In this document: piece by piece, positions 1 through 9,982 of the stretch
How positions within the stretch are numbered: the stretch's first letter is position 1
Layout of the letters: each line of letters begins with the position of its first letter
Assembly (NCBI RefSeq): GCF_008329585.1
Contig: NZ_NPKP01000003.1
Location: 620,001-684,000, forward strand
Length of the DNA stretch: 64,000 bases
Direction of reading: 5' to 3'
Source: Mycolicibacterium sp. P9-22
GTDB lineage: Bacteria; Actinomycetota; Actinomycetes; Mycobacteriales; Mycobacteriaceae
Program-made: the position numbers and the translations under genes
Notes under the pieces: model-generated
Told to the model about the DNA's origin: nothing
What the model saw: the letters and a program-made list of their open reading frames with translations, nothing else
Database searches by the model: none

Positions 1-1
1 C

Positions 2-85
2 GGTGGCCCGGTGGGTAGTGCAGGCCCCGGTGGGGCCAGTGGCTGCATCCCGGGTATCGGGTGCGCCACCATCCCCGCCCCGTAA
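2..85 (+). CDS. C-terminal end of a Gly-rich, probably exported protein (partial, cut by window start)
   Basis: Frame 2 is open from the window edge to TAA at 83-85 and reads as a Gly/Pro/Ser-rich tail ending GCIPGIGCATIPAP. That composition resembles the C-termini of small secreted mycobacterial proteins with paired cysteines. A second frame is also open here (3-92), so this is a judgement on composition. The hairpin at 111-150 would then be its terminator. Only 27 codons are visible and no function can be given. Confidence 0.35.
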   Translation, partial: GGPVGSAGPGGASGCIPGIGCATIPAP

Positions 86-110
86 CACGTAAACACGCTC
101 CCGAAATTCA

Positions 111-150
111 CGAAATGGCTGTTCCCGGTGCCCCGGGGGCAGCCATTTCG
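111..150 (+). terminator. Perfect 11-bp inverted repeat, probable terminator
   Basis: The arms CGAAATGGCTG (111-121) and CAGCCATTTCG (140-150) are exact reverse complements around an 18-base GC-rich loop that can itself fold. No T-run follows, as is usual for mycobacterial hairpin terminators. It lies between the partial gene ending at 85 and the promoter of the regulator at 220. Confidence 0.5.
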
Positions 151-183
151 CGCATTTCGGACCAGTGAAGTCATGAGGTCTGC

Positions 184-219
184 TTGACAATTTGTTGGGT
201 TTTCCCAACAATAGGTTGC
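184..219 (+). promoter_or_regulatory. Promoter with overlapping 8-bp palindromic operator upstream of the XRE regulator
   Basis: TTGACA at 184-189 matches a -35 box. A perfect inverted repeat, TTGTTGGG (192-199) and CCCAACAA (204-211) around TTTT, fills the spacer and the -10 position. A -10-like ACAATA at 208-213 would put the transcription start at or next to the ATG at 220, giving a leaderless mRNA. The palindrome is well placed for autorepression by the adjacent regulator. The promoter hexamers are inferred; the palindrome is seen directly. Confidence 0.6.
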
Positions 220-510
220 ATGAGTCCGGCGAGGCGTGGGGAGCAGCTACCCATCCACAACCGCATCGGGGTGCTACGTGCCGAGCGGCGGATGACGCGG
301 GTGCAACTGGCGGCGCTGATCGAGGTGAACCCGCAGACGGTGGGTGCGCTCGAGCGTGGAGATCACTACCCGAGCCTCGATCTGGCGTTCCGCATCTGTG
401 ACGTCTTCGAATTGCCGGTCGAGGCCGTGTTCTCCCGGACTCCGTTCACGCCACTGTCGGCCGAACTCTATGGAAACAGGCAACGAGCGGAAGGACACGG
501 GCATGACTGA
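220..510 (+). CDS. XRE-family (Cro/CI-like) transcriptional regulator
   Basis: A 96-residue DNA-binding protein. A single helix-turn-helix occupies roughly residues 12-66, with the typical sequence of an XRE domain: LRAERRMTRVQLAALIEV, then NPQTVGALERGDHYPSLDLA. It resembles the short YgzD/Xre regulators that sit next to small membrane proteins. The ATG at 220 is preferred over the in-frame codon at 184 because 184-219 carries the -35 box and a palindrome. The stop at 510 overlaps the ATG of the next gene by 8 bases, so the two are translationally coupled. It probably represses its own promoter through the palindrome at 192-211. The effector is unknown. Confidence 0.8.
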   Translation: MSPARRGEQLPIHNRIGVLRAERRMTRVQLAALIEVNPQTVGALERGDHYPSLDLAFRICDVFELPVEAVFSRTPFTPLSAELYGNRQRAEGHGHD

Positions 511-1033
511 GACCGGCATCCTCGACAAGTATCAGGACTACCGGACCAGGCGGTTCCTGAAACACGAACGCACATACGCGAATTCCCTACCGGCGTGGCG
601 CAACCGCAGCCGCCGGCGGATGCTCGTGATCGGCCTGGCGGTGACGTTCGCGTTCATGGCCGTCGTCTCGGTGCTGTGCGCGTTCGGTCTGTGGTGGGCA
701 CCGCTGCTCTGGCTGCCGGCCTGCGTCGCGTTCTTCCCGATGTGGGTCGTGCTGCAACTGGTCTCAGGCAGGCGTGGTGACGCACCCGAGGCCGCACTCG
801 ACGAGTTCGAGATCGCGCAGCGCAACAGCGCACGCTCGGTCGGCCTGACCGTCACGCAGAACCTGATGCTGCTGCCGATCGGTTACCTGATCTTCGGCTC
901 GGTGCTCACCGATGGCGCCGACCCCGACATGGCCTACGCCGGCGGTCTGATGGCACTGACCGTCCTACTCATCGGCGGGACCACGCCCGCGATGATTCTC
1001 GGCTGGACACGCCGGGATCCGGAGCCCGAATAG
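503..1033 (+). CDS. Small integral membrane protein coupled to the XRE regulator
   Basis: The 176-residue product has four predicted membrane segments, in two hairpins: about residues 41-62 (VIGLAVTFAFMAVVSVLCAF) with 66-84, and 119-138 with 148-168. Between them lies a hydrophilic loop rich in Asp/Glu/Arg. The N-terminus (about 35 residues, Arg/Tyr-rich) is cytoplasmic by the positive-inside rule. ATG at 503 lies inside the end of the regulator gene and has a GGAAGGA-like ribosome site upstream. Regulator plus small membrane protein resembles XRE/DUF2178-type pairs, but no family is recognised with certainty. It ends at 1033 directly against the convergent pgi stop at 1034. Confidence 0.75.
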   Translation: MTETGILDKYQDYRTRRFLKHERTYANSLPAWRNRSRRRMLVIGLAVTFAFMAVVSVLCAFGLWWAPLLWLPACVAFFPMWVVLQLVSGRRGDAPEAALDEFEIAQRNSARSVGLTVTQNLMLLPIGYLIFGSVLTDGADPDMAYAGGLMALTVLLIGGTTPAMILGWTRRDPEPE

Positions 1034-2692
1034 TCAGGCGCTGCGGCCGCGTTCAGCCCGGTAGTGCCGCACCAGGGCATCGGTGGAACTGTCGCTCTGC
1101 TGGGCCGGTGCGGCCTCCTCGGTGAGCACCGGCAGCAGCGCCTTGGCCTGCGTCTTGCCCAGCTCCACACCCCACTGGTCGAACGAGTCGATCCCCCAGA
1201 TCACACCCTCGGTGAAGACCTGGTGCTCGTAGAGCGCGATCAACTGGCCGACCACCGAGGGCGTCAGCTTGGTCGCCAGAATCGAGGTCGTGGGGCGGTT
1301 ACCCGGCATCACCTTGTGCGGCACGACACTGGACGAAGTGCCCGCCGGCAGTTCAGTGGCGATCTCCTCGGCGGTCTTGCCGAACGCCAGCACCTGGGTC
1401 TGAGCGAAGAAGTTGCTCATCAACAGGTCGTGCATGCTGCCGGTGCCGTCGGCGGTCGGCAGATCATCGGTGGGCTGGGAGAACCCGATGAAATCGGCGG
1501 GGATCAACCGGGTGCCCTGGTGCAGCAACTGATAGAACGCGTGCTGGCCGTTGGTTCCGGGTTCACCCCAATAGATCTCGCCGGTATCGGTGCTGACCGG
1601 TGTGCCGTCGGCGCGCACCGACTTGCCGTTGGACTCCATCGTCAGCTGCTGCAGATAGGCCGCGAACCGGGACAGGTCGTTGGAGTAGGGCAGCACCGCG
1701 CGGGACTGCGCACCGAAGAAGTTGTTGTACCAGAGGCCGATCAGGCCGAGCAGCGCCGGCGCGTTCTCGGCCAGCGGTGCGGTGCGGAAGTGCTCGTCGA
1801 CCAGATGGAACCCGGCCAGGAACTCCGCGAACCGTTCCTTGCCGATCACCGCCATCACACTCAGACCGATCGCCGAGTCCACCGAGTACCGGCCGCCGAC
1901 CCAGTCCCAGAAGCCGAACATGTTGTCGGTGTCGATACCGAACTCGTCGACCAGCTTCTTGTTCGTCGAGACCGCCACGAAGTGCTTCGACACCGCGTCA
2001 TCGCCCAGCGCATCGGTGAGCCAGCGCCGCGCCGCGGTGGCGTTGGTGAGTGTCTCCAGCGTCGAGAATGTCTTCGAGGCGATCACGAAAAGTGTTGTCG
2101 CCGGGTCCAGTCCGTCGAGTTTTGCGACCAGGTCGGCGGGATCGACATTGGAGACGAACCGTGCCGAGACACCGGCGTCGGCGTAATGACGCAGTGCGTC
2201 GTACACCATCACCGGACCCAGATCCGAGCCGCCGATGCCGATGTTGACGACGCATGCGATGCGCTGCCCGGTGGCACCGGTCCACTCGCCGGACCGCAGC
2301 CGGTCGGTGAACGTGCCCATCGCGTCGAGCACCTCGTGCACGTCGGCGACGATGTTCTGCCCGTCGACCTCCAGCTCGGCGCCCTTGGGCAGCCTCAGCG
2401 CGGTGTGCAGCACCGCGCGGTCCTCGGAGGTGTTGATGTGCGTGCCGGAGAACATCGCGGCGCGGCGGCCCTCCAGGTCGGCGGCCACCGCCAGATCAAC
2501 CAGCAGACCCAGGGTTTCGCGTGTCACCCGGTGCTTGCTGTAGTCGATGTAGAGATCGCCGACGGTGAGGGTGAGCTCGGTGCCGCGGGCCGGATCCTCG
2601 GCGAACAGCTCCCGAAGATTCTTCGACGCCACCGCGTCGTGGTGGCGTTGCAGCGAATGCCATGCGGCCGTCTCGGTGATGTCAGCGCTCAT
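1034..2692 (-). CDS. pgi: Glucose-6-phosphate isomerase
   Basis: The 552-residue enzyme interconverts glucose-6-phosphate and fructose-6-phosphate in glycolysis/gluconeogenesis in the cytoplasm. Both family signatures are present: [14 protein letters not shown] near residue 265 and [10 protein letters not shown] near residue 503. The sugar-phosphate-binding loops [11 protein letters not shown] and SKTFSTLET and the catalytic NGQHAF segment are also intact. Length is normal for the bacterial single-chain family. The ATG at 2692 starts the conserved [14 protein letters not shown] region; upstream in-frame codons lie in the divergent promoter region shared with the dehydrogenase gene at 2743. 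Its position next to chorismate mutase and pcrA matches M. tuberculosis Rv0946c. Confidence 0.97.
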   Translation of the reverse strand: MSADITETAAWHSLQRHHDAVASKNLRELFAEDPARGTELTLTVGDLYIDYSKHRVTRETLGLLVDLAVAADLEGRRAAMFSGTHINTSEDRAVLHTALRLPKGAELEVDGQNIVADVHEVLDAMGTFTDRLRSGEWTGATGQRIACVVNIGIGGSDLGPVMVYDALRHYADAGVSARFVSNVDPADLVAKLDGLDPATTLFVIASKTFSTLETLTNATAARRWLTDALGDDAVSKHFVAVSTNKKLVDEFGIDTDNMFGFWDWVGGRYSVDSAIGLSVMAVIGKERFAEFLAGFHLVDEHFRTAPLAENAPALLGLIGLWYNNFFGAQSRAVLPYSNDLSRFAAYLQQLTMESNGKSVRADGTPVSTDTGEIYWGEPGTNGQHAFYQLLHQGTRLIPADFIGFSQPTDDLPTADGTGSMHDLLMSNFFAQTQVLAFGKTAEEIATELPAGTSSSVVPHKVMPGNRPTTSILATKLTPSVVGQLIALYEHQVFTEGVIWGIDSFDQWGVELGKTQAKALLPVLTEEAAPAQQSDSSTDALVRHYRAERGRSA

Positions 2693-2742
2693 TCTTCTGA
2701 CCTTAGTGCGGCGCCCGGATCGAGGGTGTACATGATGGATGT

Positions 2743-4191
2743 ATGCGCATTGAAGACTTGATTTCATCCGTGCCCACCGGACTGTGGATCGGCGGTGAGG
2801 AGCGGGCAGGCTCGTCCACCTTCGACGTGCTCAATCCTGCGACCGACGAGGTCATCACCTCGGTGGCCGACGCACGAGCAGAGGACGGTATCGCCGCACT
2901 GGACGCCGCCGCGGCGGTACAGGCCGACTGGGCCGCCACCCCGGCCCGCGAACGCGGCGAGATCCTGCGATCGGTGTTCGAAACCCTCACCGCCCGAAGC
3001 GAAGACCTGGCCACCCTGATGACCCTGGAGATGGGCAAGGTGATCGCCGAGAGCCGCGGCGAGGTCAAGTACGGCGCGGAGTTCTTCCGCTGGTTCGCCG
3101 AGGAGGCGGTGCGCATCGGCGGCCGCTACACCCCGGCGCCGGCGGGTAACGGCCGCATCCTGGTCACCAAGATGCCCGTCGGCCCCTGCTACGCCATCAC
3201 GCCGTGGAACTTCCCGCTGGCGATGGGCACCCGCAAGATCGGCCCGGCCCTGGCCGCCGGTTGCACCATGCTGGTCAAGCCCGCCCAGGAGACGCCGCTG
3301 ACCATGATGCTGCTCGCCAAGCTGATCGATGACGCCGGCCTGCCCAAGGGCGTGCTTTCGGTGCTGCCGACCACCAAACCCGGCGACCTGACCGGGGCCC
3401 TCATCGACGACGGCCGGCTGCGCAAGCTGACGTTCACCGGGTCGACCGGGGTGGGCAAGGCATTGGTGAAGCAGTCCAGCGACAAGCTGTTGCGCACCTC
3501 GATGGAACTCGGCGGCAACGCCCCGTTCGTGGTGTTCGACGACGCCGACGTGGACGCCGCGGTCGAGGGCGCCCTGCTGGCCAAGATGCGCAACGGCGGC
3601 GAGGCGTGCACCGCCGCCAACCGCTTCCACGTGGCCAACGCGGTGCGCGCGGAGTTCACCGACAAGCTGGTCAAGCGGATGAGCGAGTACACCCTGGGCA
3701 ACGGCCTGGAGGATTCGTCGACGCTGGGCCCGCTGATCTCGGCCAAGCAGCTCGGCATCGTGGCCGACCTGGTCTCCGACGCGGTCTCGCGCGGGGCCGA
3801 GGTGGCGGTCGGCGGGGTGGCTCCGGGCGGACCCGGGCACTTCTACCCGGCGACCGTGCTGGCCGATGTGCCGTCCGACGCCCGCATCCTCAAGGAGGAG
3901 GTCTTCGGGCCTGTCGCGCCGATCACCGGTTTCGACACCGAGGAGGAGGGCATCGCCGCGGCGAATGCCACCGAATACGGCCTGGCGTCCTATATCTACA
4001 CGCAGTCACTCGACCGGGCGTTGCGGGTTGCGGAGTCCGTGGAGGCCGGCATGGTCGGGGTGAACCGCGGTGTCATCTCCGATGCGGCCGCACCGTTCGG
4101 CGGTATCAAGGAATCCGGGTTCGGTCGTGAGGGTGGTTCGGAAGGTATCGAGGAGTACCTGGAGACCAAGTACATCGCCTTCACACCCTGA
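2743..4191 (+). CDS. gabD: Succinate-semialdehyde/aldehyde dehydrogenase (ALDH superfamily)
   Basis: A 482-residue NAD(P)-dependent aldehyde dehydrogenase. Seen directly: the nucleotide-binding TPWNFPL segment, Lys in [17 protein letters not shown], the catalytic Glu255 in MELGGNAPF, the catalytic Cys289 in [10 protein letters not shown], and the C-terminal EEVFGPVAP and [15 protein letters not shown] blocks. The overall pattern is closest to GabD-type succinate-semialdehyde dehydrogenases, which feed succinate to the TCA cycle, but substrate cannot be fixed from sequence. It is divergent from pgi with a 50-bp shared promoter region, and its stop lies one base from the convergent chorismate mutase gene. 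This gene is not part of the conserved M. tuberculosis order and appears inserted. Confidence 0.85.
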   Translation: MRIEDLISSVPTGLWIGGEERAGSSTFDVLNPATDEVITSVADARAEDGIAALDAAAAVQADWAATPARERGEILRSVFETLTARSEDLATLMTLEMGKVIAESRGEVKYGAEFFRWFAEEAVRIGGRYTPAPAGNGRILVTKMPVGPCYAITPWNFPLAMGTRKIGPALAAGCTMLVKPAQETPLTMMLLAKLIDDAGLPKGVLSVLPTTKPGDLTGALIDDGRLRKLTFTGSTGVGKALVKQSSDKLLRTSMELGGNAPFVVFDDADVDAAVEGALLAKMRNGGEACTAANRFHVANAVRAEFTDKLVKRMSEYTLGNGLEDSSTLGPLISAKQLGIVADLVSDAVSRGAEVAVGGVAPGGPGHFYPATVLADVPSDARILKEEVFGPVAPITGFDTEEEGIAAANATEYGLASYIYTQSLDRALRVAESVEAGMVGVNRGVISDAAAPFGGIKESGFGREGGSEGIEEYLETKYIAFTP

Positions 4192-4192
4192 G

Positions 4193-4450
4193 CTAGTGGC
4201 CCAGTCGGCCGCGGCCCAGGCGTAACAGCAGCATGGCCAGGTCTTTGCCCTCCGGGCCCAGCTCGCTGTAGCGCTCGATGACCTTCATCTCCCGGCTGTG
4301 CACCAGCCGGGTGCCACCGGAGGCCATCCGGGCCTTGCCGATGATGCGGGAAACCTCGGTGCGGCGCTTCACTGCCGCGAGGATCGCGGCGTCCAGTTCG
4401 TCGATCTCCAGACGGAGGTCGTCGATGTTGGCGGCGGGCTCGGGTGACAC
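4193..4450 (-). CDS. Chorismate mutase, AroQ-delta type (intracellular)
   Basis: This short all-helical enzyme converts chorismate to prephenate for Phe/Tyr synthesis. The family core is complete: IDDLRLEIDELDAAILAAVK, then RRTEVSRIIGKARMASGG, then the C-terminal LLLRLGRGRLGH tail typical of the mycobacterial cytosolic enzyme (Rv0948c), which is activated by complex formation with DAHP synthase. Catalytic Arg and Lys residues (KRR, GKAR) are present. I place the start at GTG 4450 (85 aa); an in-frame TTG at 4486 would add 12 poorly conserved residues. Neither has a clear ribosome site. It is divergent from pcrA. Confidence 0.88.
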   Translation of the reverse strand: MSPEPAANIDDLRLEIDELDAAILAAVKRRTEVSRIIGKARMASGGTRLVHSREMKVIERYSELGPEGKDLAMLLLRLGRGRLGH

Positions 4451-4534
4451 GGACCGAGTGTGCCACCCGACGCAGATTCGGTGCAAAGCCGGGTCACGGG
4501 GATGTCACCGTTCGGCGGTAGATTCGACACCGAA

Positions 4535-6874
4535 ATGACATCGCTTTCTCATGCACCAGCTCCCGCCTCCGGTGGGGCTTCCGAAACCGACCAGCTGCTG
4601 GACGGGCTCAACCCTCAGCAGCGCCAGGCCGTACTGCACGAAGGGTCCCCGCTGCTCATCGTGGCCGGCGCCGGGTCGGGCAAGACCGCGGTGCTCACCC
4701 GGCGCATCGCGTATCTGCTGGCCGCCCGCGAGGTGGGCGTCGGCCAGGTGCTGGCCATCACGTTCACCAACAAGGCCGCCGCGGAGATGCGTGAGCGCGT
4801 CGTGGCGCTCATCGGGCCCCGCGCTCGCAGCATGTGGGTGTCCACCTTCCACGCCACCTGCGTCCGCATCCTGCGCAACCAGGCTTCCCTGCTGCCCGGT
4901 CTGAACTCCAACTTCTCCATCTATGACGCCGACGATTCGCGGCGGTTGCTGATGATGATCGCCAAGGATATGGGCCTGGACACCAAGCGGTACTCGCCGC
5001 GGCTGCTGGCCAACGGCATCTCCAACCTGAAGAACGAGCTGATCGACCCGGACCGGGCGCTCGCCGATCTCACCGAGACCGCCGATGACATGTCCAAGAC
5101 GGTGGCCTCGGTGTTCGGTGAATACCAGCGCCGGTTGCGGGCGGCCAACGCGCTGGACTTCGACGACCTCATCGGCGAGACAGTCGCTGTGCTGCAAGCC
5201 TTTCCGCAGATCGCCCAGTACTACCGGCGGCGCTTTCGGCACATCCTGGTCGACGAGTACCAGGACACCAACCACGCCCAGTACATGCTGGTGCGTGAGC
5301 TCGTCGGTGTGGAGACCACCCAGGACGGCGTGACACCCGGCGAGCTGTGCGTGGTGGGTGACGCCGATCAGTCCATCTACGCGTTCCGCGGCGCCACCAT
5401 CCGCAACATCGAGGATTTCGAGCGCGACTATCCGAACGCGACAACGATTCTGCTGGAACAGAATTACCGCTCCACACAGACCATCCTGAACGCCGCCAAC
5501 GCCGTCATCTCCCGCAATGCCGGGCGCCGCGAGAAACGGCTGTGGACCGATTCCGGTGAGGGCGAACTGATCGTCGGCTACGTCGCCGACAACGAGCATG
5601 ACGAGGCCCGGTTCGTCGCCGAGGAGATCGACGCACTGGCCGACGGCCATCAGATCAATTATTCCGATGTGGCGGTCTTCTACCGGACCAACAACTCGTC
5701 ACGCGCGCTGGAAGAGGTGTTCATCCGCGCCGGCATCCCGTACAAGGTGGTCGGCGGGGTGCGGTTCTACGAGCGCAAAGAGATCCGCGATATCGTCGCC
5801 TACCTGCGGGTGCTGGACAACCCCGGCGACGCGGTGAGCATGCGGCGCATCCTGAACACCCCGCGCCGCGGTATCGGCGACCGCGCCGAGGCCTGCGTCG
5901 CGGTGTACGCCGAGAACACCGGCGGCAGCTTCAACGATGCCCTCCAAGCCGCCGCCGAGGGCCGGGTGCCGATGCTGAACACCCGCTCGGAGAAGGCCAT
6001 CGCCTCCTTCACCCAGCTGCTCGACAGCCTGCGCGGCGGGCTGGACGGTGAGCTCGGCGATCTGGTCGAGGCGGTGCTGGACCGCACCGGGTACCGGCGC
6101 GAACTCGAAGCCTCCAGCGACCCACAGGATCTGGCGCGGCTGGACAACCTGAACGAACTCGTCAGCGTCGCCCACGAATTCAGCATCGATCTGGCCAACG
6201 CCCAGGCCCTGCGCGAAGAAGAGGGCGTACCCGAGGACGAGGACGTCCCCGATACCGGCGTGCTGGCCCAGTTCCTGGAGCGGGTCTCACTGGTGGCCGA
6301 TGCCGACGGTATCCCCGAACACGAATCCGGTGTGGTCACCTTGATGACGCTGCACACCGCCAAAGGGCTGGAGTTCCCGGTCGTGTTCGTGACCGGCTGG
6401 GAGGACGGCATGTTCCCGCACATGCGGGCCCTGGGTGACCCGACCGAGCTGTCCGAGGAACGCCGGCTGGCCTACGTCGGGATCACCCGCGCACGGCAGC
6501 GGCTGTACCTGAGCCGGGCCAAGGTGCGCTCCTCCTGGGGTCAGCCGATGCTCAACCCGGAATCACGGTTCCTGCGCGAGATACCGGAGGACCTGATCAA
6601 CTGGCGCCGCGTCGAGGCCCCGTCGGCGTCGTTGAGCGCTCCGCGGGCCGGACGGTTCGCCGACAGCGCACGGCCCGCGCCGATTCCGGCGAAGGCGCGT
6701 AACCGCGCGATCATCACGCTGGAACCGGGAGACCGGGTCACCCACGACAAGTACGGGCTCGGCCGCGTCGAAGAGGTCTCCGGGATGGGGGAGTCGGCCA
6801 TGTCGCTCATCGACTTCGGCAGCGCCGGCCGCGTCAAGCTGATGCACAACCACGCGCCGGTGCAGAAGCTCTAG
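4535..6874 (+). CDS. pcrA: ATP-dependent DNA helicase UvrD1/PcrA
   Basis: A 779-residue superfamily-1A helicase used in nucleotide excision repair and replication-fork maintenance. Visible motifs in order: Q-motif LNPQQRQAV, Walker A GAGSGKT (about residue 46), motif Ia ITFTNKAA, motif II VDEYQDTN, motif III GDADQSIYAFRGA, motif IV EQNYRST, motif V VTLMTLHTAKGLEF, motif VI YVGITRARQRL. The C-terminal 60 residues (LEPGDRVTHDKYGLGRV) form the Tudor-like RNA-polymerase-binding fold of PcrA/UvrD. The mycobacterial homologue interacts with Ku. ATG 4535 fits the start of the conserved DQLLDGLNPQQ region; ATG 4502 is an alternative. It ends exactly against the convergent gene at 6875. Confidence 0.97.
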   Translation: MTSLSHAPAPASGGASETDQLLDGLNPQQRQAVLHEGSPLLIVAGAGSGKTAVLTRRIAYLLAAREVGVGQVLAITFTNKAAAEMRERVVALIGPRARSMWVSTFHATCVRILRNQASLLPGLNSNFSIYDADDSRRLLMMIAKDMGLDTKRYSPRLLANGISNLKNELIDPDRALADLTETADDMSKTVASVFGEYQRRLRAANALDFDDLIGETVAVLQAFPQIAQYYRRRFRHILVDEYQDTNHAQYMLVRELVGVETTQDGVTPGELCVVGDADQSIYAFRGATIRNIEDFERDYPNATTILLEQNYRSTQTILNAANAVISRNAGRREKRLWTDSGEGELIVGYVADNEHDEARFVAEEIDALADGHQINYSDVAVFYRTNNSSRALEEVFIRAGIPYKVVGGVRFYERKEIRDIVAYLRVLDNPGDAVSMRRILNTPRRGIGDRAEACVAVYAENTGGSFNDALQAAAEGRVPMLNTRSEKAIASFTQLLDSLRGGLDGELGDLVEAVLDRTGYRRELEASSDPQDLARLDNLNELVSVAHEFSIDLANAQALREEEGVPEDEDVPDTGVLAQFLERVSLVADADGIPEHESGVVTLMTLHTAKGLEFPVVFVTGWEDGMFPHMRALGDPTELSEERRLAYVGITRARQRLYLSRAKVRSSWGQPMLNPESRFLREIPEDLINWRRVEAPSASLSAPRAGRFADSARPAPIPAKARNRAIITLEPGDRVTHDKYGLGRVEEVSGMGESAMSLIDFGSAGRVKLMHNHAPVQKL

Positions 6875-7423
6875 CTAGATCCGGGACCAGTCCCGGGTGC
6901 TGGGCAACAGCGCGAGCACGATCGCGGCGACCGGCAGCAGCGGCATCGCGTACACCACGGGATGCAGTTTGGCGCCGGCCAGGAACAGGCTGCCGAAGAT
7001 GAGCAACCCGATGGCGGCGCCGACGGCGATCAACAGCCGGCCCATCCGGCGCTGCAGCAGCAGCGCGATCAGCCCACCGATCCCGGCCGCGGCCGAGATG
7101 GCGGTGAGGAAACCGATGGCGATGCAGAACAACAGATCGGTGTTCCACCATCCGGCGATCAGGTCGGTCGCGATGACGGCGGTGGCCCAGCCGCTGAGGA
7201 TACTGAGCACGGCGGCCGCGATGGCGGTGGCGGGCCCCGGTGCGCGCAGCGAGGGCACCACGACCGGAGTGGGCCGCGGGATGTAGGTGGTTTGTCCCGC
7301 CTCGGCGGGGGGCCTCACGAACGTGGTGCGGTCGTCGTTCAGGGCGGGAAAGGAACCGGTGGGAGTCCGGCGGATGATGCGGGGCGCATCAGGAGACGGC
7401 TGTGCGGGTGGATCCGGGGTCAC
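6875..7423 (-). CDS. Proline-rich N-terminus, four-helix membrane protein of unknown function
   Basis: The 182-residue protein has a Pro/Arg/Thr-rich cytoplasmic N-terminus of about 62 residues, including PRIIRRTPTGSFP. Four hydrophobic segments follow, at about 66-88, 96-121, 128-148 and 154-173. The tail ends STRDWSRI. No enzymatic motif is visible. The Pro/Thr-rich head with Arg-x-Thr-Pro sites would suit phosphorylation by a Ser/Thr kinase, but this is speculation. It lies 18 bp downstream of the M23 peptidase gene on the same strand and may be co-transcribed with it, which would suggest a cell-envelope role. It is convergent with pcrA with no spacer. Confidence 0.7.
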   Translation of the reverse strand: MTPDPPAQPSPDAPRIIRRTPTGSFPALNDDRTTFVRPPAEAGQTTYIPRPTPVVVPSLRAPGPATAIAAAVLSILSGWATAVIATDLIAGWWNTDLLFCIAIGFLTAISAAAGIGGLIALLLQRRMGRLLIAVGAAIGLLIFGSLFLAGAKLHPVVYAMPLLPVAAIVLALLPSTRDWSRI

Positions 7424-7441
7424 ACCACCACGGTAGTGAAC

Positions 7442-8530
7442 TCAGCCGACGTAGTTGCCGGGGCTGAGCCCGCGCTGGGCCAGCCACGGCACCGGGTCGA
7501 TCCGGTTGGAGCCGTTCATCAGCACCTCGAAGTGCAGGTGCGGGCCGGTCGAGTTACCGCGGTTGCCCATGGTGGCGATCTGGTCGCCGGCCATCACCCG
7601 CTGGCCCTTGCTGACCAGCCAGGTGTTGATGTGGCCGTACAGCGTCACGGTGCCATCCGAGTGCCGCAGCTTCACCAACGCGCCGTAACCGGCCGTCGGG
7701 CCGACCTCGACGACGACGCCGTCGCTGGCCGCCATGATGGGGGTGCCGATCGGACCGGCGATGTCGATACCGCCGTGCAGCACGCCCCAGCGGTAACCGA
7801 AGCCCGACGTCCACACGCCCTTGGTCGGCATCGCAAACAGTGGCCGAGCCAGGCGGGCCTCGCGTTCGGCGCGCTCCTGGGCGAACGCGGCGGCCTTGGT
7901 GATCTCTTCGGCGTGGATCGCGCCGGAGGCCACCGGCTGCACCGCGACGATCTGCATACCGTCGGGGGAGCCGCTGATGGACGCGCCGTTGATGAGAGCG
8001 TTGTCCGCGGCCAGCACCGTGTCGGTGGTCGGGGTGGTGTCGGGGTTGCTCAGCGAGTACGCGCCGGAGGCGGTCGCGCCGGCAGCCATCGCCGCGATCA
8101 TCAGGCGGCTCTTGACCGCGCCGACGGTCTGCTTGCGGTGCGCGCCACCGGTGCGGTGGTGGGACCCGCGCATGTCGATCACGTCGGTCAGAGCGTTGCC
8201 GTCACTGAGATCGGTGTGACTATCGCGATAGGCGTGCGAGGAACCGAGATCCTTGCCAACATCGCCGGCCGGCGTCGACTGTGACCGGAACTCACTCGGC
8301 ACGACCAGTCGCAGCGGCACCAGGTCGTCGGTGTCGTGGAGGTCGTCGAGCTCGGGAGCGGCGATCACGCGCTGCTCTTTGTCGAACGCGGAACTGTCGC
8401 GAAACTCCAGGTCATCGAGGTCGCCGAACTCGTTGAACGGAATGATGTCGGTGACTTCCGCGGGGCTTGGGGTGGAGAGCCCTTTCGTCGCTACCCCCCG
8501 AAGGGATCGGGACGAACTGTGCTCAGCCAA
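7442..8530 (-). CDS. M23-family (LytM-type) metallopeptidase, membrane-anchored
   Basis: The 362-residue protein has an acidic cytoplasmic N-terminus (1-130), an Ala-rich transmembrane anchor near 140-160 (LMIAAMAAGATASGAYSL), and an extracytoplasmic linker with a short coiled-coil-like AAAFAQERAEREARLA. A C-terminal M23 domain follows (about 225-350). The zinc ligands are intact: H in VLHGGIDIAG with the following D, and HLHFEV. A catalytic H lies in TLYGHIN. It probably cleaves peptidoglycan peptides or activates an amidase in the periplasm. The start is a TTG with an AAGGA-like site upstream. It is the Rv0950c positional homologue and is divergent from sucC, sharing the operator cluster at 8621-8651. 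Confidence 0.88.
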   Translation of the reverse strand: MAEHSSSRSLRGVATKGLSTPSPAEVTDIIPFNEFGDLDDLEFRDSSAFDKEQRVIAAPELDDLHDTDDLVPLRLVVPSEFRSQSTPAGDVGKDLGSSHAYRDSHTDLSDGNALTDVIDMRGSHHRTGGAHRKQTVGAVKSRLMIAAMAAGATASGAYSLSNPDTTPTTDTVLAADNALINGASISGSPDGMQIVAVQPVASGAIHAEEITKAAAFAQERAEREARLARPLFAMPTKGVWTSGFGYRWGVLHGGIDIAGPIGTPIMAASDGVVVEVGPTAGYGALVKLRHSDGTVTLYGHINTWLVSKGQRVMAGDQIATMGNRGNSTGPHLHFEVLMNGSNRIDPVPWLAQRGLSPGNYVG

Positions 8531-8620
8531 CCTGAAATGTCCTTAGCGTCGTGACCTGTCCGTTATCAAGACCAGTAGGCACGTTAACCAAATCCCAATG
8601 TTGGTGGCAACTTAAGTGAG

Positions 8621-8651
8621 CATTCCCACCGGGAATGTGACTTGTATCACC
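8621..8651. promoter_or_regulatory. Overlapping palindromes: 7-3-7 repeat and CRP-type site between M23 peptidase and sucC
   Basis: CATTCCC-ACC-GGGAATG (8621-8637) is a perfect palindrome. Overlapping its end is TGTGA-N6-TCACC (8636-8651), one base from the TGTGA-N6-TCACA consensus of mycobacterial CRP (Rv3676 family). The cluster is 91 bp from the peptidase start and 154 bp from sucC, so it could regulate either promoter. Site identity is inferred from consensus only. Confidence 0.6.
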
Positions 8652-8804
8652 ACTGGGTCCCGGTGAGATGTACCACATGAGCGGTGGGCGATGAGGGCGG
8701 CCGACACCGGGATGGATACAGTGCCAGCGAGCCTGTCGCGGCCTTCCGGCCGGTCCGGCGGCCCACTTCATAAGTCATTCGCACCGACGCAACTTAGGAA
8801 GCTC

Positions 8805-9968
<1,164 letters not shown>

Positions 9969-9982
9969 GGGAGCCAACAAAG

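Noticed and set aside
2..92. Alternative + frame at the window start (3-92)
   Set aside because: It lacks the Gly/Pro/Cys pattern of a secreted tail; frame 2 is favoured, but the call stays weak.
1064..2761. Long open frame on the + strand opposite pgi (565 codons)
   Set aside because: It is a mirror of pgi codon usage in high-GC DNA; the product is His/Arg/Gly-rich with no fold and pgi is certain.
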